A DNA stretch of 64,000 nucleotides. Source: Cycas panzhihuaensis (lineage: Eukaryota; Cycadophyta). The position numbers and the translations under genes were made by a program. The DNA is taken from the NCBI GenBank assembly GCA_023213395.1, contig CM041465.1, positions 116,505,741 through 116,569,740 of the forward strand, read 5' to 3'. Under the pieces are notes generated by a model. That model ran no database searches, was not told where the DNA came from, and was given only the letters and a program-made list of their open reading frames with translations. Below are positions 12,719-23,189 of this stretch, piece after piece (within the stretch, counting starts at the first letter, position 1; each line of letters opens with the position of its first letter).

Positions 12719-13950
12719 CTGCATCTTAAAAAGGAAAGACAATTGGGATCTATGGTATACTAGAGTCAATAATGTTGCTAAGTATGAAGGCCTTTGGAGA
12801 GCCTATCTATAGCTCACACTTATCATTCTTGTGACAACAATAGTACCTACCTTTGGAGGAATGCCACCTATAGCTCCAACAGATCTTATAACTAAATTAT
12901 AATAGGAAATTGATGATAAGAAGATTTATGTAAGTATTCTATTGGTGATTGATCACTTCTTATATAATTTAATTGATGAAGAACAACATGATACAACTTG
13001 GAAAGTCCTTAAGGTTCTTAAAAAGAATTTTGATGCAAAGTCTAACCTTGAATTTGTTCATATAGTCTTAAAGATGAAGACGAAAAAGGGACATGTATAT
13101 AAAATAATCAACCTCCTTTAACCAATCAAACAAGAAATAGACAAAAATTTTAAGACCCAATGTATTACATGGGTATTCCTCATATAGTCATGTCTACATG
13201 TACTTGATTATAAGAACATACTTGGGAGTTTTCAATTAAGTGGAATGTTGGAGACACTTAACTTTGAAGCTCTCATAGAGAAGTTTATAAAATTTAATAA
13301 GACTTTTGATACTAATTTTGTAACTTTAGATCCTCTTCTAGATGTAGCTTTTGATGTGGAAGAAGAAGTATGCTTCTTAAAGAATCACAGTCCCTCTTGT
13401 GGTAGAGGAAATAACTAAGTAAAGGGTAGAGGATGATGTAGTGGAAATCAACCACAAGGTCAATAGAACCCTCAACAATAGTAGCCTAGATAGTCTCAAG
13501 GCCAAGCACCACCTTTTAATACAAGACAGTCAGTCTAAACTAGTACTTCAGGAATTGGAAATTAGATTATCATGTATGAAAGGTATAATAGGAAAGGACA
13601 CCTTACAAAGGATTGTCATATACTTGCATACAAGTTGCCTAAGTTTTAATAGAAATAAAAGGCTTATAATGTTGAGAAACATGTGAAGAATAATTTGGTA
13701 GCACAAGTTTTGCCCAAGCATATATTCAAAGACTTGAGAGAAGAACTATTAATCAAACTAAGAGGTATTTTGAAGCTCATTGTGGCTATGGCACTTGTGA
13801 TCTTAAATCACCAATGCAAACCCCTCTTAGAGTTACAAATAGAATAACTTCAAACACCTTCTCATGGATTATGGGTATAGGAGCGACACAACATATGACC
13901 TACAATCGAGATCTATATCAAACTTTTGATTTCAATATATATGGTATCAT
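12719..13950 (+). pseudogene. Element D: gag and start of protease
   Basis: Plus-strand translation gives a copia gag: a W-D-L-W opening near 12750, a segment with TTWKVLKVLKKNFD near 12990-13040, then a Gln-rich linker. A zinc knuckle with damaged cysteines (YERYNRKGHLTKDCH) lies near 13575-13620. The protease opening is near 13860, where W-I-x-x-x-G-A-T-Q-H-M-T is clear; the catalytic D-S/T-G has become G-I-G. Several stops fall at former Gln codons. Similarity to protease stops at about 13950. Confidence 0.75.
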
Positions 13951-14115
13951 CCACATGGTAAAAGATCTTGTATTTTATGATCGTATCAAACATATAAGTA
14001 CAAAAGTCCATAGGATTCGAGAACTAGTCCATGATAGCATAATTCAACTAGAGTACTACCCACATTAGATCAAGTGGCTAATATATTTACCAAACTACTA
14101 CAAAAGGTGAAGTTT
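13951..14115 (+). pseudogene. Element D: 3' end of RNase H fused to the protease
   Basis: In the same open stretch as the protease start, translation turns into the C-terminal RNase H signature LVFYDRIKHI...RIRELVHD, then a decayed Y-x-P-T-x-x-x-A-x-x-F-T-K block. The whole integrase and reverse transcriptase are missing between. The join falls at about 13945-13960 and keeps the frame open (13814-14068). Confidence 0.72.
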
Positions 14116-14548
14116 AAATAGTTCTGTAGGTAGCTCATTTCATCATACTCGATTCCATTCATAGAAACCCCTTGTGGGTGCAAAAAAATAAAAGTCTCTA
14201 CTCTATCCTATTTGTGAAAACCTCTTATGAGTATGGAAGAATAAGGGTTATACTAGTCTTAGAAAATTGGAACTTGTGAAAACCTGAAAGGGCATAGTAG
14301 ATGACCAAACGATATATGGAGATTTAGCAGATAAAGTTGTACATTTAAGCTACTTGGTTATCAAGCTACATCAAGATCCATCTTAGCCATTTTGATTTAA
14401 GGAGCTATAGATCTTATAAAGTTTATGGGTTTTTATTCTCTATGAAGCTTTTCCCATAAAGGTGTTAATGTAATGATGAGGCTCAAATGAAGACCTCATA
14501 GAATAGATTTTATCATAATGACCTTTTACCATTACGGGGGGAGGGGAT
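14116..14548 (+). other. Element D: 3' untranslated region and polypurine tract
   Basis: Non-coding, about 430 bp, ending in a G-rich polypurine tract (14535-14547) immediately before the 3' LTR. Confidence 0.7.
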
Positions 14549-14854
14549 TGATGGATGTTAATGCATCAAGGTCATTAGACTAATTATATGAAGGTGACTT
14601 TAGGTTAGCTAAGTCATATAGTTAAATGTAATTTCATTTATGTTTAAGTGTAATTTCAAAATTATGTCATTAGGCAGGAAACTCCATTAGAAATCCTAAT
14701 GCACATCATTTGATATATAAGGTTGAATATGAAAGGGAGAGTCATAATTTTTACCCCTTACTTTTGCTCTCAATCTTGTTCTCTTCATTTTGTTCTTATT
14801 ATATACCATTACTATAATGTAGTGGAGTGTGGCAACTAGATCCTTCACCTAATA
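14549..14854 (+). repeat. Element D, 3' LTR
   Basis: Copy of 10342-10635; its terminal CA has become TA. Followed by the second ATATT. Confidence 0.92.
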
Positions 14855-14859
14855 ATATT

Positions 14860-15540
14860 ATATTTTCACTTTGATTCCAGTGGCTAGCCCCCTTGATTTG
14901 GTTCTATTAATCCTTATATAATCCTATTCTTCACTAAAAATAGAAAATTTTAAATTTTCTTATATTATTTTACATTCTTTTTACAAAATCAAAAAGTTTA
15001 GATCACATTTGATAAATTTTTAGGTTTATTAGCCCCTTAGCTATGTTAATAGGTGGTTCTATATAATTAGAAGGTGATCGAGGGCTATATTTTAAATGGG
15101 CTTAAGTCGATCCCTCTTAAGTTTAAAGTATATCAGGGTAGCTATTATTATTTTTACAATATATTTACAATCAAGAGTTTATTTTTTGAACCATTTGAAC
15201 CATAAAAATGAGGACTTAGAGGGCTACAACTTAAAATTAGATTAAGCATAATTTGAGCCTCTTCTATAGAAGTTATAAAACGCCAAAGTTGAGCTTGGTT
15301 CTTGAGCATTTTTCTCAAATTTTGAAGGCTAAATTTTATTTTTTAGAAGTTCTTTTATTATTTTATATTGTTATTAACCTTTAGTCAGATGTCTTAATCT
15401 ATTTTTAGGCTAACAAAGTGCTTGGCATTGGTTTTTTATAGGTGTAACCCTTGGAAGATTGAAGTGGATCCTTCTTGTGCAAGCCCACTTAAAGAGCACT
15501 TTAAACTTTTATTATCCTTTTATTTCTTTTATTTTCATCT
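14860..15540 (+). other. Element F leader, second part (non-coding)
   Basis: Continues the leader of F after D. AT-rich, no coding similarity and no internal repeats seen before 15541. Confidence 0.55.
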
Positions 15541-15812
15541 TATCTTTTAGTTATTTTATTAAAAATGAACCTTTGCTTATAATAACTCATATTATAAAAT
15601 CAATATTATCACCTTAAATAAGACAACTACTGAATTAACCACATCTCTACCAGCCTTGTAAGGAGAACAATTAAGACTCATAATGTTACCACTCTACATA
15701 TAACATTGGTCTTTCTCTAATTTATTGAGTAAACCTTTAGTTATCAGGTGTATTAAGTGATAGGCTATGGTGGAAAGCTTTCCATTAGAGATTGAAGACC
15801 ATGCTAGATTTG
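15541..15812 (+). repeat. Left arm of a long inverted repeat in the leader of F
   Basis: About 270 bp whose reverse complement lies at about 16130-16405. Shared blocks include TTTTAGTTATTTTATTAAAAA, ATAATATGAGTTATTATAAG (in complement) and AAATTAGAGAAAGACCAATG. Similarity is high in the outer two thirds and weaker toward the loop. Confidence 0.8.
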
Positions 15813-15896
15813 GAGGAGGTGAGTGTCTTGGTTGGTCAAGTTCTCACCACTAAATCTATCACAAGACATAAGTCTAGTGTAGGTAGAGATAGAAAT

Positions 15897-16115
15897 CAAG
15901 GGGGTCTTAGACCTTCATTACAACCCATATACTAAGGTATATAAAGCCTTGAGATCACATACTAGTATATAGGGTCCTTGGTTTATTATTTGTGGGTAGG
16001 CACCACTAGATAGAATAGTACCTAAGAACCTTCTTGGAGACCCTTTAAACTTAGAATTCTAGATTAGCAGCCCTCTAGGTAGACTAATATATAAGTATAT
16101 AAACTTAAAAAAAAA
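15897..16115 (+). repeat. Direct repeat R1 in the leader of F
   Basis: About 219 bp beginning GGGGGTCTTAGACCTT and ending in a run of 13 A. It is repeated in the same orientation at about 16405-16630 with scattered substitutions. It lies in the loop between the two inverted arms. Confidence 0.82.
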
Positions 16116-16129
16116 AAAATAAACTTACT

Positions 16130-16405
16130 CCTCCAGATCTAGTTTAGTTTTCAAACTCTAATGGGATGTTTTCTACCTTAGCCTATCACTTAATACACCT
16201 AATAGCTAAAGGTTTGCTCAATAAATTAGAGAAAGACCAATGGCGTAGGTAGAGTGGTAACTTTAGGGGTCCTAATTGTTCTTCTTACAAGGATGGTAGA
16301 GATGTGGTTAATTCAGTAGTTATCTTATTTAATGCGATAATGTTGATTTTATAATATGAGTTATTATAAGCAAAGATTCCTTTTTAATAAAATAACTAAA
16401 AGATA
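16130..16405 (-). repeat. Right arm of the long inverted repeat
   Basis: Reverse complement of 15541-15812. Its outer end (AACTAAAAGATA) is joined directly to the start of direct repeat R2. Confidence 0.8.
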
Positions 16406-16630
16406 AGGGGGTCTTAGACCTTGATTACAACCCATATACAAGGTATATAAATCCTTGAGCTCACATACTAGTATATAGGCTCCTTAGTTTTCCATTTGTG
16501 GGCAGGCACCACTAGGATGAATAGTACCTAAGAACTTTTTGGGAGACCCTTCAAACTTAGAATTCTAGATTAGTAGCCCCCTAGTAGATTAGTATATAAG
16601 TATATAAACTTAAGAAAACAAAAAAGAACT
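16406..16630 (+). repeat. Direct repeat R2 in the leader of F
   Basis: Second copy of R1; ends in an A-rich tract about 100 bp before the gag start of F at 16730. Confidence 0.82.
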
Positions 16631-16729
16631 TAGAAAATAGCAATATAAATGTTACTTTCTAATGCAATTTAACTTAGTAGCATCAATAATTTTATCCCTT
16701 GAAAAATATAAGTAAGAAATCTACTAATC

Positions 16730-18080
16730 ATGAATGATTTTTGGGCCTATGTCAATGGAGATATACCCCTACTTAGATTAATACAAGACCTTAATGACCT
16801 TGAAACCTTAATTCCTACTAATTATATAGCCTTATCTAACTTTAAAGCTAAGGATAATGTTGCCTTATCCTTCCTCCACTTTGTAGTTGAAAACCAAGTT
16901 GACTAAAACATTGAGATAACCCAAACCTCTCATGAGGCATGGACCATTCTTTGTGCCCTCTTTGAGAGAAAGGATGAATTTAGGTCCTTGATCTTTAAGC
17001 TTACCTATTTGCCATTCTTTTTGTAGGCACTATTACTACCCATCTAACTGAAGTGAAGACCATTAGAAACCAATTGATAATCTTAGGTGAACCACCTTCA
17101 GATCATGACCTAATATCTAGCATCTTAAACATTTAACCTATAGAATATAATGGCTTTATCTCAAAACTTTATGATAACTAGTCAAAAACTGGACTTCATC
17201 ACTTTTGAGGGGCTCCTGCTATAAGAAGAAGATATTCTCAATTAACTTGGGGTTATGCATACTTCTAACTCATCCCCTACCTTTATAGCTCATAATTTAA
17301 AAAAAGACAAGACTATATAAAGGACAACTCAACAACCTAGTCATCTCCAAAACTTTACTCAATAATTGGACTCTCTCAATACCTTTCAAGAACTAAATCA
17401 ACATCCAACTCATAAGTAACAACATCCATTTGGTACCTCCTCTAATCTAAGTTAGCAACCTGAATAATCCTAATAATAACCACAGTCTCAACCATAAAAG
17501 AACTAGTAGAGTAGACAAAATATCACCAACCTTTACTATGAAAATCCTAGTCACCTTGCTATTGAATCTAGGAGATGTCAAGTTAATTTATAAATCTTAC
17601 AAAATCAAGGGAGCCATTCTTATGGGCCTAACTTCTAACAAGCTACCCCTCATTATCAACCAACAGGCTCATTTTATCAATAAGGAGCACCCTCTTATCA
17701 ATAAGGTGGTCTAAGCTACCAACAATAAAGATAAGATTATCAATACGAAGGACCATGCCCTCCACAAGAAGCCCCTTATCCATAATAAGGAGGCCCTATT
17801 TTATAATAAGGAGCCCCTTATTTCCAATAAGATAGCCTTATTTCATAGTAAGGAAGCCTATTCTATCCATAAGGAGGGCTATCATTTCAATCATAAGGTT
17901 AATTCTATGAATATAATTAGAATCTAAGACCTACTTAGAGCTAAAGACTAGAAAATATGCAGCAGTTCCTTAACAAGGATCAATGGAACTAGTATACTAT
18001 TCAACAACAAGGAGGCAATATGGGAGACAACCAAGATTCCTCCTTCTACAACCTATTCTTTGCAGCACTATCTTCTCAAC
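16730..18080 (+). pseudogene. Element F: gag with a heptapeptide-repeat linker
   Basis: Starts at ATG 16730 (MNDFWAYVNGD). The capsid part shows LIPTNYIALSNFKAKDN, SFLHFVVENQV and SHEAWTILCALFERK, matching copia gag, to about 17240. The C-terminal linker is Gln/Pro-rich and contains a 21-bp minisatellite (17654-17900) coding a Y-x-Q-Q-G-G-P type heptad; most Gln codons in it are now stops. A zinc knuckle is not recognisable. It would have been the capsid/nucleocapsid protein. Confidence 0.78.
17654..17900 (+). repeat. 21-bp minisatellite inside the gag of F
   Basis: In the gag frame, codons fall into consecutive sevens, each starting Tyr/Phe/Ile, then a pair of Gln or former-Gln codons, then Gly-Gly/Ala and Pro/Leu. 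About eleven units are visible. About fourteen in-frame stops, nearly all TAA, occupy Gln positions. Confidence 0.75.
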
Positions 18081-20922
18081 TTGATGATAACTCATGGCTC
18101 CTTAACTCAGGTGTAGCTAGATATATGACTAGTTCAGAAAAGATGCTGGAAGAGACCTACCCAATAAGCACCTAAATAGTCATATTTTATGGTAATTTGA
18201 CATATGATTTGATAAAAATTAGTAGGGATCTAATAGCTTTGAAAGATTCCAACATTATGCACCTTATTAATAATGTGTTCCTTGTACCAAAAATGAAAAT
18301 GAACCTAATCTCTATTAGTTAAATAAACTAGCAGAATCTAGAAGTCCTCTTTAGCTAGGGTATATGTACCATCATAAAATATGTAACTGGAAAACTTGTG
18401 GCGACAAGACATAAAGATAGTGGTTTATATAGGCTAGATGGTATCCCCCTTACCACTACTCAAATAAAGGAATCTTACTTAAGGGCCCATACTACTTAAC
18501 TTGATAATGGGAAAGGTGTAATTGTTGAAGAATCCTCTCATATCCAGGAATGAGGAGAATGCTTTCAGTCAAAGGAAAAGATCACTTTAGACAGCTCCAA
18601 AGAGTAATTATGGCATCAATGCTAAGGTCACTTAAATATGCAAAGCTTGAACCTAATGTCTAGGCTTCAGATGGTACATGTTTTACCTAAGATCAAGAGA
18701 TATAATAGCATTTATGAGGCATGCCTAAAGGGAAATAAACATAGAGAAAAATTCCCTTCTAAGAATGCATGGAGGGCCTCAACACTATTAGAGTTGATCC
18801 ACTTAGACATATGTGGGCCCATTTCCATCTAATCACTCAATGGGAGCCTATATTTCATGAATTTCATAGATAACTTCTTAAGGAAAATGTGGGTCTACTT
18901 CTTTAGAAATAAGTACCAATACTTAGATAAATTCAAAGAGTTCAAAGTTATAGTTAAAAATGAGAGTGGTATGATAATCAGGACCCTTAAATCTAATAAT
19001 GGTGGTGAGTATATCTCTAATTAATTCAACAACTTTTGCAAGGAACATGGCATCTAATACTAATTTTTAGCACCCTGCATACTACAATAAAACAGTATAA
19101 CCAAGATGATGAAGTGGATATTGGTAAATAAATAAAAAGCCATGCTTAGTGCCACCAATCTTACCACCAGATTTTAGGTTGATATAATAGCCATAACTGC
19201 ATACCTAACCAACATAAGTCCTACAGTTGTAATTAGGAATATCAGTCTTGAGGAAGCTTGGTTAAGATTGAAACCAACTATTAACATACTTGAAGACTTT
19301 TAGATGCATGATGTATAAACTTGTTCCAAAGGAGAATAGAAAGAAGCTTAATGATAAGAGCCTAAAATAAATATTCCTTGGATATATACTTGGTTGTAAA
19401 GCCTACAACGTATTTGACATTACTAGGAACAAGCTTACACAACTCAGGACATAATATTTATAGAAGATACATATGACCTGACTCCACACCAAACTTAGAT
19501 TGTAGTAGTAGATGAAATTAGTGCACCTCAAGTGACTCCTAGATAAGTTTTAGATCCACCAATACCAACCTCCTTCTACACTCTAGGTGCTTTATCAATT
19601 CTAGTAGTCTCTAATTCAACACATAAGCAAGCACAACCTTACCAACTATTTCAGTTGATGACCTTCAAGTGGAAGGTACTAGCATTTAACCAACTCCTAA
19701 GTGGGTTTAATAGTTGTTAAAGTATGCTCCTCCTCTTTTTATAACTTCTAAAAGGCCTTAAAAGATGAGACACTCTAAGTTTTTGCCTTAAAGGCATGTG
19801 TCTTAAAAGCACCTAAGCCTTCTACGTTTAAGGATGCAGTCAAAGACCAAACATAAAAAGTAACTATAGATGAAGAGATGAATTCCATCATAAAAAATAA
19901 CACTTTGAAGCTAAAAGAATTGTCACCTGGGAAAAAAGTAATTGACTATAGATATCTATATAAAATAAAATTCCATATAAATGATATTATCAAGTATCAC
20001 AAAGCTCGTCTTATAGCAAAAGGTTTCAAATAGCATGATGGGATTGACTATGATAAGACTTTTACATTGATGGCCAATATGACCACACTCCATTGGTTAT
20101 GTCCCTAGTAGCCCAATTCAACTGGCCTATCTACCAAATGGATATGAAGAGTGTTTTCCTTAGTGGAGAGATTATAGAAGAGATTTGCTTGAAGCAACCT
20201 CCCAACTATACTATTCTAGGCCAAGGACACTTAGTATATAAGCTCAAAAAAGCCCTATATAGAGTCAAGTAGGCATTACATGTCTAGTATATAAAGATTT
20301 ATGCCTTCCTTATCTAGCATGGATTTAATTATTTACCCTCTAACCCAGACCTATATATTTAGATTAGACATAACTTGATCACAATCATAGTTCTCTATGT
20401 GGATGATCTTTCAATCACTGGCAATGATATCGAAGGCACATCTTGGCTTCAATTAGAATTAAAAAGTAACTTTAAGATGATAGATCTTGGGTTACTTTAC
20501 TACTTTCTTAGAATTAAAATTTAGCAAGAACCATGCCACATCTTCCTGCCTCTAATAAAATATGCCAATGAGCTCTTACAAAGATTCAAGATGATAGAGT
20601 ATAAGCTAATACTAATTCCTATAGAAATAGGAACTAAGCCAAATTTAGATCAACAAGGAAAGCTATTTGATCCCACTTTATACCAATAGTTGGTTGGGAG
20701 CCTTATCTATCACACCCACACTTAACTGGATATATTATATGCAGTTGAGAGATTTACTCTAGGTATATGTCACAACCCAAAGAATTCCATTGGAAAGACA
20801 CAACCAAGATTCTTAAATATATTTATGGCACACATCAGTTTGGTCTTAAATACAACCAAACTACCTTCTCTATCCTAAAGGGGCACATAGATGCTAATTG
20901 GGTAGGTTGTTAGGATACTTAC
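18081..20922 (+). pseudogene. Element F: protease, integrase, reverse transcriptase and first part of RNase H
   Basis: In order on the plus strand: protease opening SWLLNSGVA near 18090 (D-S-G now N-S-G) and MNLIS near 18300; pre-integrase LWHQ..HLN near 18605-18650; integrase with HLDICGP near 18798 and a second-Asp motif changed to SNNGGEY near 18990; reverse transcriptase from about 19870 (RLIAKGFK, GIDYDKTFT) with an intact catalytic LYVDDL near 20393-20410; RNase H from about 20745, stopping in the middle of W-V-G-C-x-D-T-Y at 20922. Many stops and several frameshifts. The RNase H resumes in frame at 30486. Confidence 0.82.
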
Positions 20923-21015
20923 TGATGGAAAATATGCTTGCAAACTATGAGCCAAACTAAGCTCTGATACCAAATGTTAGAAATAATAATAACAAGACTA
21001 TGCTCTGATGCCAAA
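20923..21015 (-). other. 93-bp terminal extension of H with two primer-binding-site copies
   Basis: On the plus strand, GCTCTGATACCAAATG near 20964 and GCTCTGATGCCAAATG near 21002 are two initiator-tRNA sites in reverse orientation. The outermost 20 bases (TGATGGAAAATATGCTTGCA) resemble the LTR end at 21016 (TGAAGGAAATATACTTGCA). So the end of the LTR, then a primer site, appear twice in tandem beyond the 3' LTR. Confidence 0.7.
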
Positions 21016-21420
21016 TGAAGGAAATATACTTGCAAGACTAACATGTTAGAACATATATCAAATAAGTATAAACTAGTATTGCATCAATGCATCAGTGTAT
21101 CACCATTACAATAGCATAAACACATGGAAGCATTGTTGTTCAATCCATTGTAGTAGAATGAGCATTACAGATCTCCTCAAAAGTAGGTGGTGTCTAAAGA
21201 CACCAGGATTGTACACCCCTTAACATTTATAGTTTGGGGGAGGAGGGAAACTCCTCAACCCCTGAATTCAAATTAATAATAAAATAATACAACTTAACTC
21301 AAATGAAACTAACTCAACTTACCTTAACTTACCTTGACATGTTGAGCATCACATGTCTAAATTGAGGTGCACAATCCTGGTAGGTAAGAGGGAGTTGAGT
21401 GATGACATTACACTCCAACA
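21016..21420 (-). repeat. Element H, LTR
   Basis: 405 bp; on the minus strand it begins TGTTGGAGTGTAATG after a polypurine tract and ends CCTTCA. It is the only full copy in the window. Contains a G/C-rich patch near 21230-21262. Confidence 0.75.
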
Positions 21421-22087
21421 TTCTCCCCCTTAATGTCAGTACGAATACTTGTATCTTTTCCTTGAATTTGTGGAATTGGTACTTGAAGAAAACTTTAAAA
21501 TTCTGATCTTGATCTTTATCAACTCTTCTCACCCTTATAGTCACATTTATCTCTTTATCATAGAATGATGTAGGAAGACTATAGGTAGATGAAACTTGAT
21601 GCAAATGTAGATGAGTAGCTGTAATTTGGACTTTGTCAACTGGAACATTAGGAAGGCTTTGAACTTGAACTTTTATAATTTTTATGCTTTGAACAGTTGT
21701 CATATCACCAGGTTCATTCTTCGTTATGTCATAAGATTCGTCTTCATGCTCCCCCTCAAATGGAGGATCAAATTCTTGTACAACAAGGTGGTCCTGCATT
21801 TGATCTGAATCCTCATAGTTGTTGTCATCATGATCTATCTGTTCTGTTACCTGTCTCACATACTCATCAAAAATTTCATCAAATACATTGGGGGTATCTC
21901 CCCCATAAATGGAAATCAATAAATCCCAAATAGACTTAGATGTTGTTAATTCAGAAACTAGTGAAAATACATCATCATTCATAGTGCAAAATAATAAACC
22001 TAATACTTCATTGTCTTTTCTAAAGTTTTCTTTAATACTAAAGTCACATTCATGTTGTAAATACTTTAAAAGATCATGTTCAATAAA
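21421..22087 (-). pseudogene. Element H: reduced gag joined to a pol-linker remnant
   Basis: One uninterrupted frame (21329-22120, 263 codons) covers it. The N-terminal part, with ENFRKDNEVLGLLFCTMNDD and SELTTSKSIWDLLISIYGG, is the middle of a copia gag. At about the T-P-N-V-F-D-E position it changes into an acidic stretch (EGEHEDESYD) resembling the integrase/reverse transcriptase linker, without knuckle, protease or catalytic domain. The frame then crosses the polypurine tract (21421-21433, minus strand TTAAGGGGGAGAA) into the LTR, and at its start it reads out of the G LTR, so neither end is a natural start or stop. H was already a deletion derivative. Confidence 0.62.
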
Positions 22088-22423
22088 TGATGGAGCCGGA
22101 GGAGCAGAGCAGGACATCACGATGTTCTCATCTTGAGTACAACGATAATTTCTGATAGAATGGCGGTGTTAATAAACACCAGGGAGGTATTCCCAACCCT
22201 TAAATAGAGAATTCGGGGAGGCGTCGAGTGCCATCACCCTAGTTGTACAACAATTAAGGTTAGTTTGAAAAAATATTAAAAATAGATAACGATGATACGT
22301 ACCTCACATGAGTGGTCGGTCCGGGCGGCTATTGAATGGCTCAAGGTGCCCTAGGGGCCCTCAAAGGTGGCTTTGAGGGGCCCTAAGCGCTCTAGTGCAC
22401 ATACATTGGGATTATTCCCAACA
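22088..22423 (-). repeat. Element G, 3' LTR
   Basis: 336 bp, minus strand TGTTGGGAATAATCC to CTCCATCA; copy of 30146-30480. Contains a palindromic GGGGCCCT/AGGGGCCC pair near 22351-22383. Confidence 0.92.
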
Positions 22424-23187
22424 TTCTCCCCCATAAGCCCAATGTGTATGACTCCTAAATCATCTCTGAACTTTTCAAACTTGATTTTTCCCAAGGCCTT
22501 TGTAAAAATATCCGCTGTTTGATCTTCGGTGCTACAATAAGTCAACTCTATCTCTTCTGCTTGTACAAGTTCCCGAATGAAGTGGTATTGAGTTTCAATG
22601 TGCTTTGTTCTGCCATGGAATACTGGATTTTTTGTCATTTGAATAGCACTCTGATTATCACACCAAATTTTAGTGGGACCTTGCTGTTTAATTTGAAAAT
22701 CCTGTAAGAGTCTTCTTAACCAGATTGATTCACAGGCTCCTAACACTGCGGCTTTATATTCTGCTTCAGCTGTGGATAAGGAAACGGTATTTTGTTTCTT
22801 TGTACTCCAAGCTACTGCTGCTGATCCCATACTAAATGCATAACCGGAAGTAGATTTTCTATCATCAATATCACCAGCCCAATCTGAATCTATATAACCA
22901 GTTAACTGAAACTCGGATGTAGGTTTGTAGTATAATCCAAAGTCTGAAGTCCCTTTAAGGTATCTGAGGATTCTTTTAGTAGCTTGCCAGTGAGATGTCT
23001 TTGGATCCTGCATAAATCTAGATACAACACTTACGGAATATGTTATACCAGGTCGAGTAGAGGTTAAATAAAGTAGGCTGCCAATCAATTGTCTATAGTG
23101 AGTGGGATCAACTGAAGTTGAGTCATCTATCTTAGAGAGTTTAATTCTAATTTCTGCTAGTATTGACAATGGTTTACAGTTTGTCAT
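22424..23187 (-). pseudogene. Element G: RNase H domain
   Basis: Open from the connection region (VVSRFMQDP) through the RNase H signatures: DSDWAGD with the first Asp, STAEAEY with the Glu, WCDNQSAIQM, and the terminal RTKHIETQYHFIREL and D-I-F-T-K-A-L blocks. All catalytic acids are visible. The natural stop is gone: the frame runs on through the polypurine tract (22424-22436) into the LTR and ends at 22351. It is separated from the reverse transcriptase by a stop near 23241. It would have degraded the RNA strand during cDNA synthesis. Confidence 0.88.
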
Positions 23188-23189
23188 AT

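Larger units (their letters stand above)
10342..14854 (+). mobile_element. Element D: internally deleted Ty1/copia element with a perfect target duplication
   Basis: A 4.5-kb element inserted in the leader of F. LTRs of 294 and 306 bp (10342-10635, 14549-14854) are flanked by ATATT on both sides (10337-10341 and 14855-14859). Primer-binding site and polypurine tract are in their proper places. It keeps gag and part of the protease, then jumps directly to the last part of RNase H; integrase and reverse transcriptase are gone. It was therefore non-autonomous, or lost its pol after insertion. By eye the LTRs differ at about one base in eight or nine. Confidence 0.92.

Noticed and set aside
17600-17900. 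Possible alternative genetic code (TAA/TAG read as Gln).
   Set aside because: Stops at Gln positions look like a ciliate-type code, but the same elements also have frameshifts, lost catalytic residues and stops at Trp sites, and the younger G and LINE coding uses CAA/CAG normally. C-to-T decay explains it.
20960-21020. CRISPR-like repeat pair.
   Set aside because: The two 16-base repeats are tRNA primer-binding sites of an LTR element; there are only two and the context is eukaryotic.
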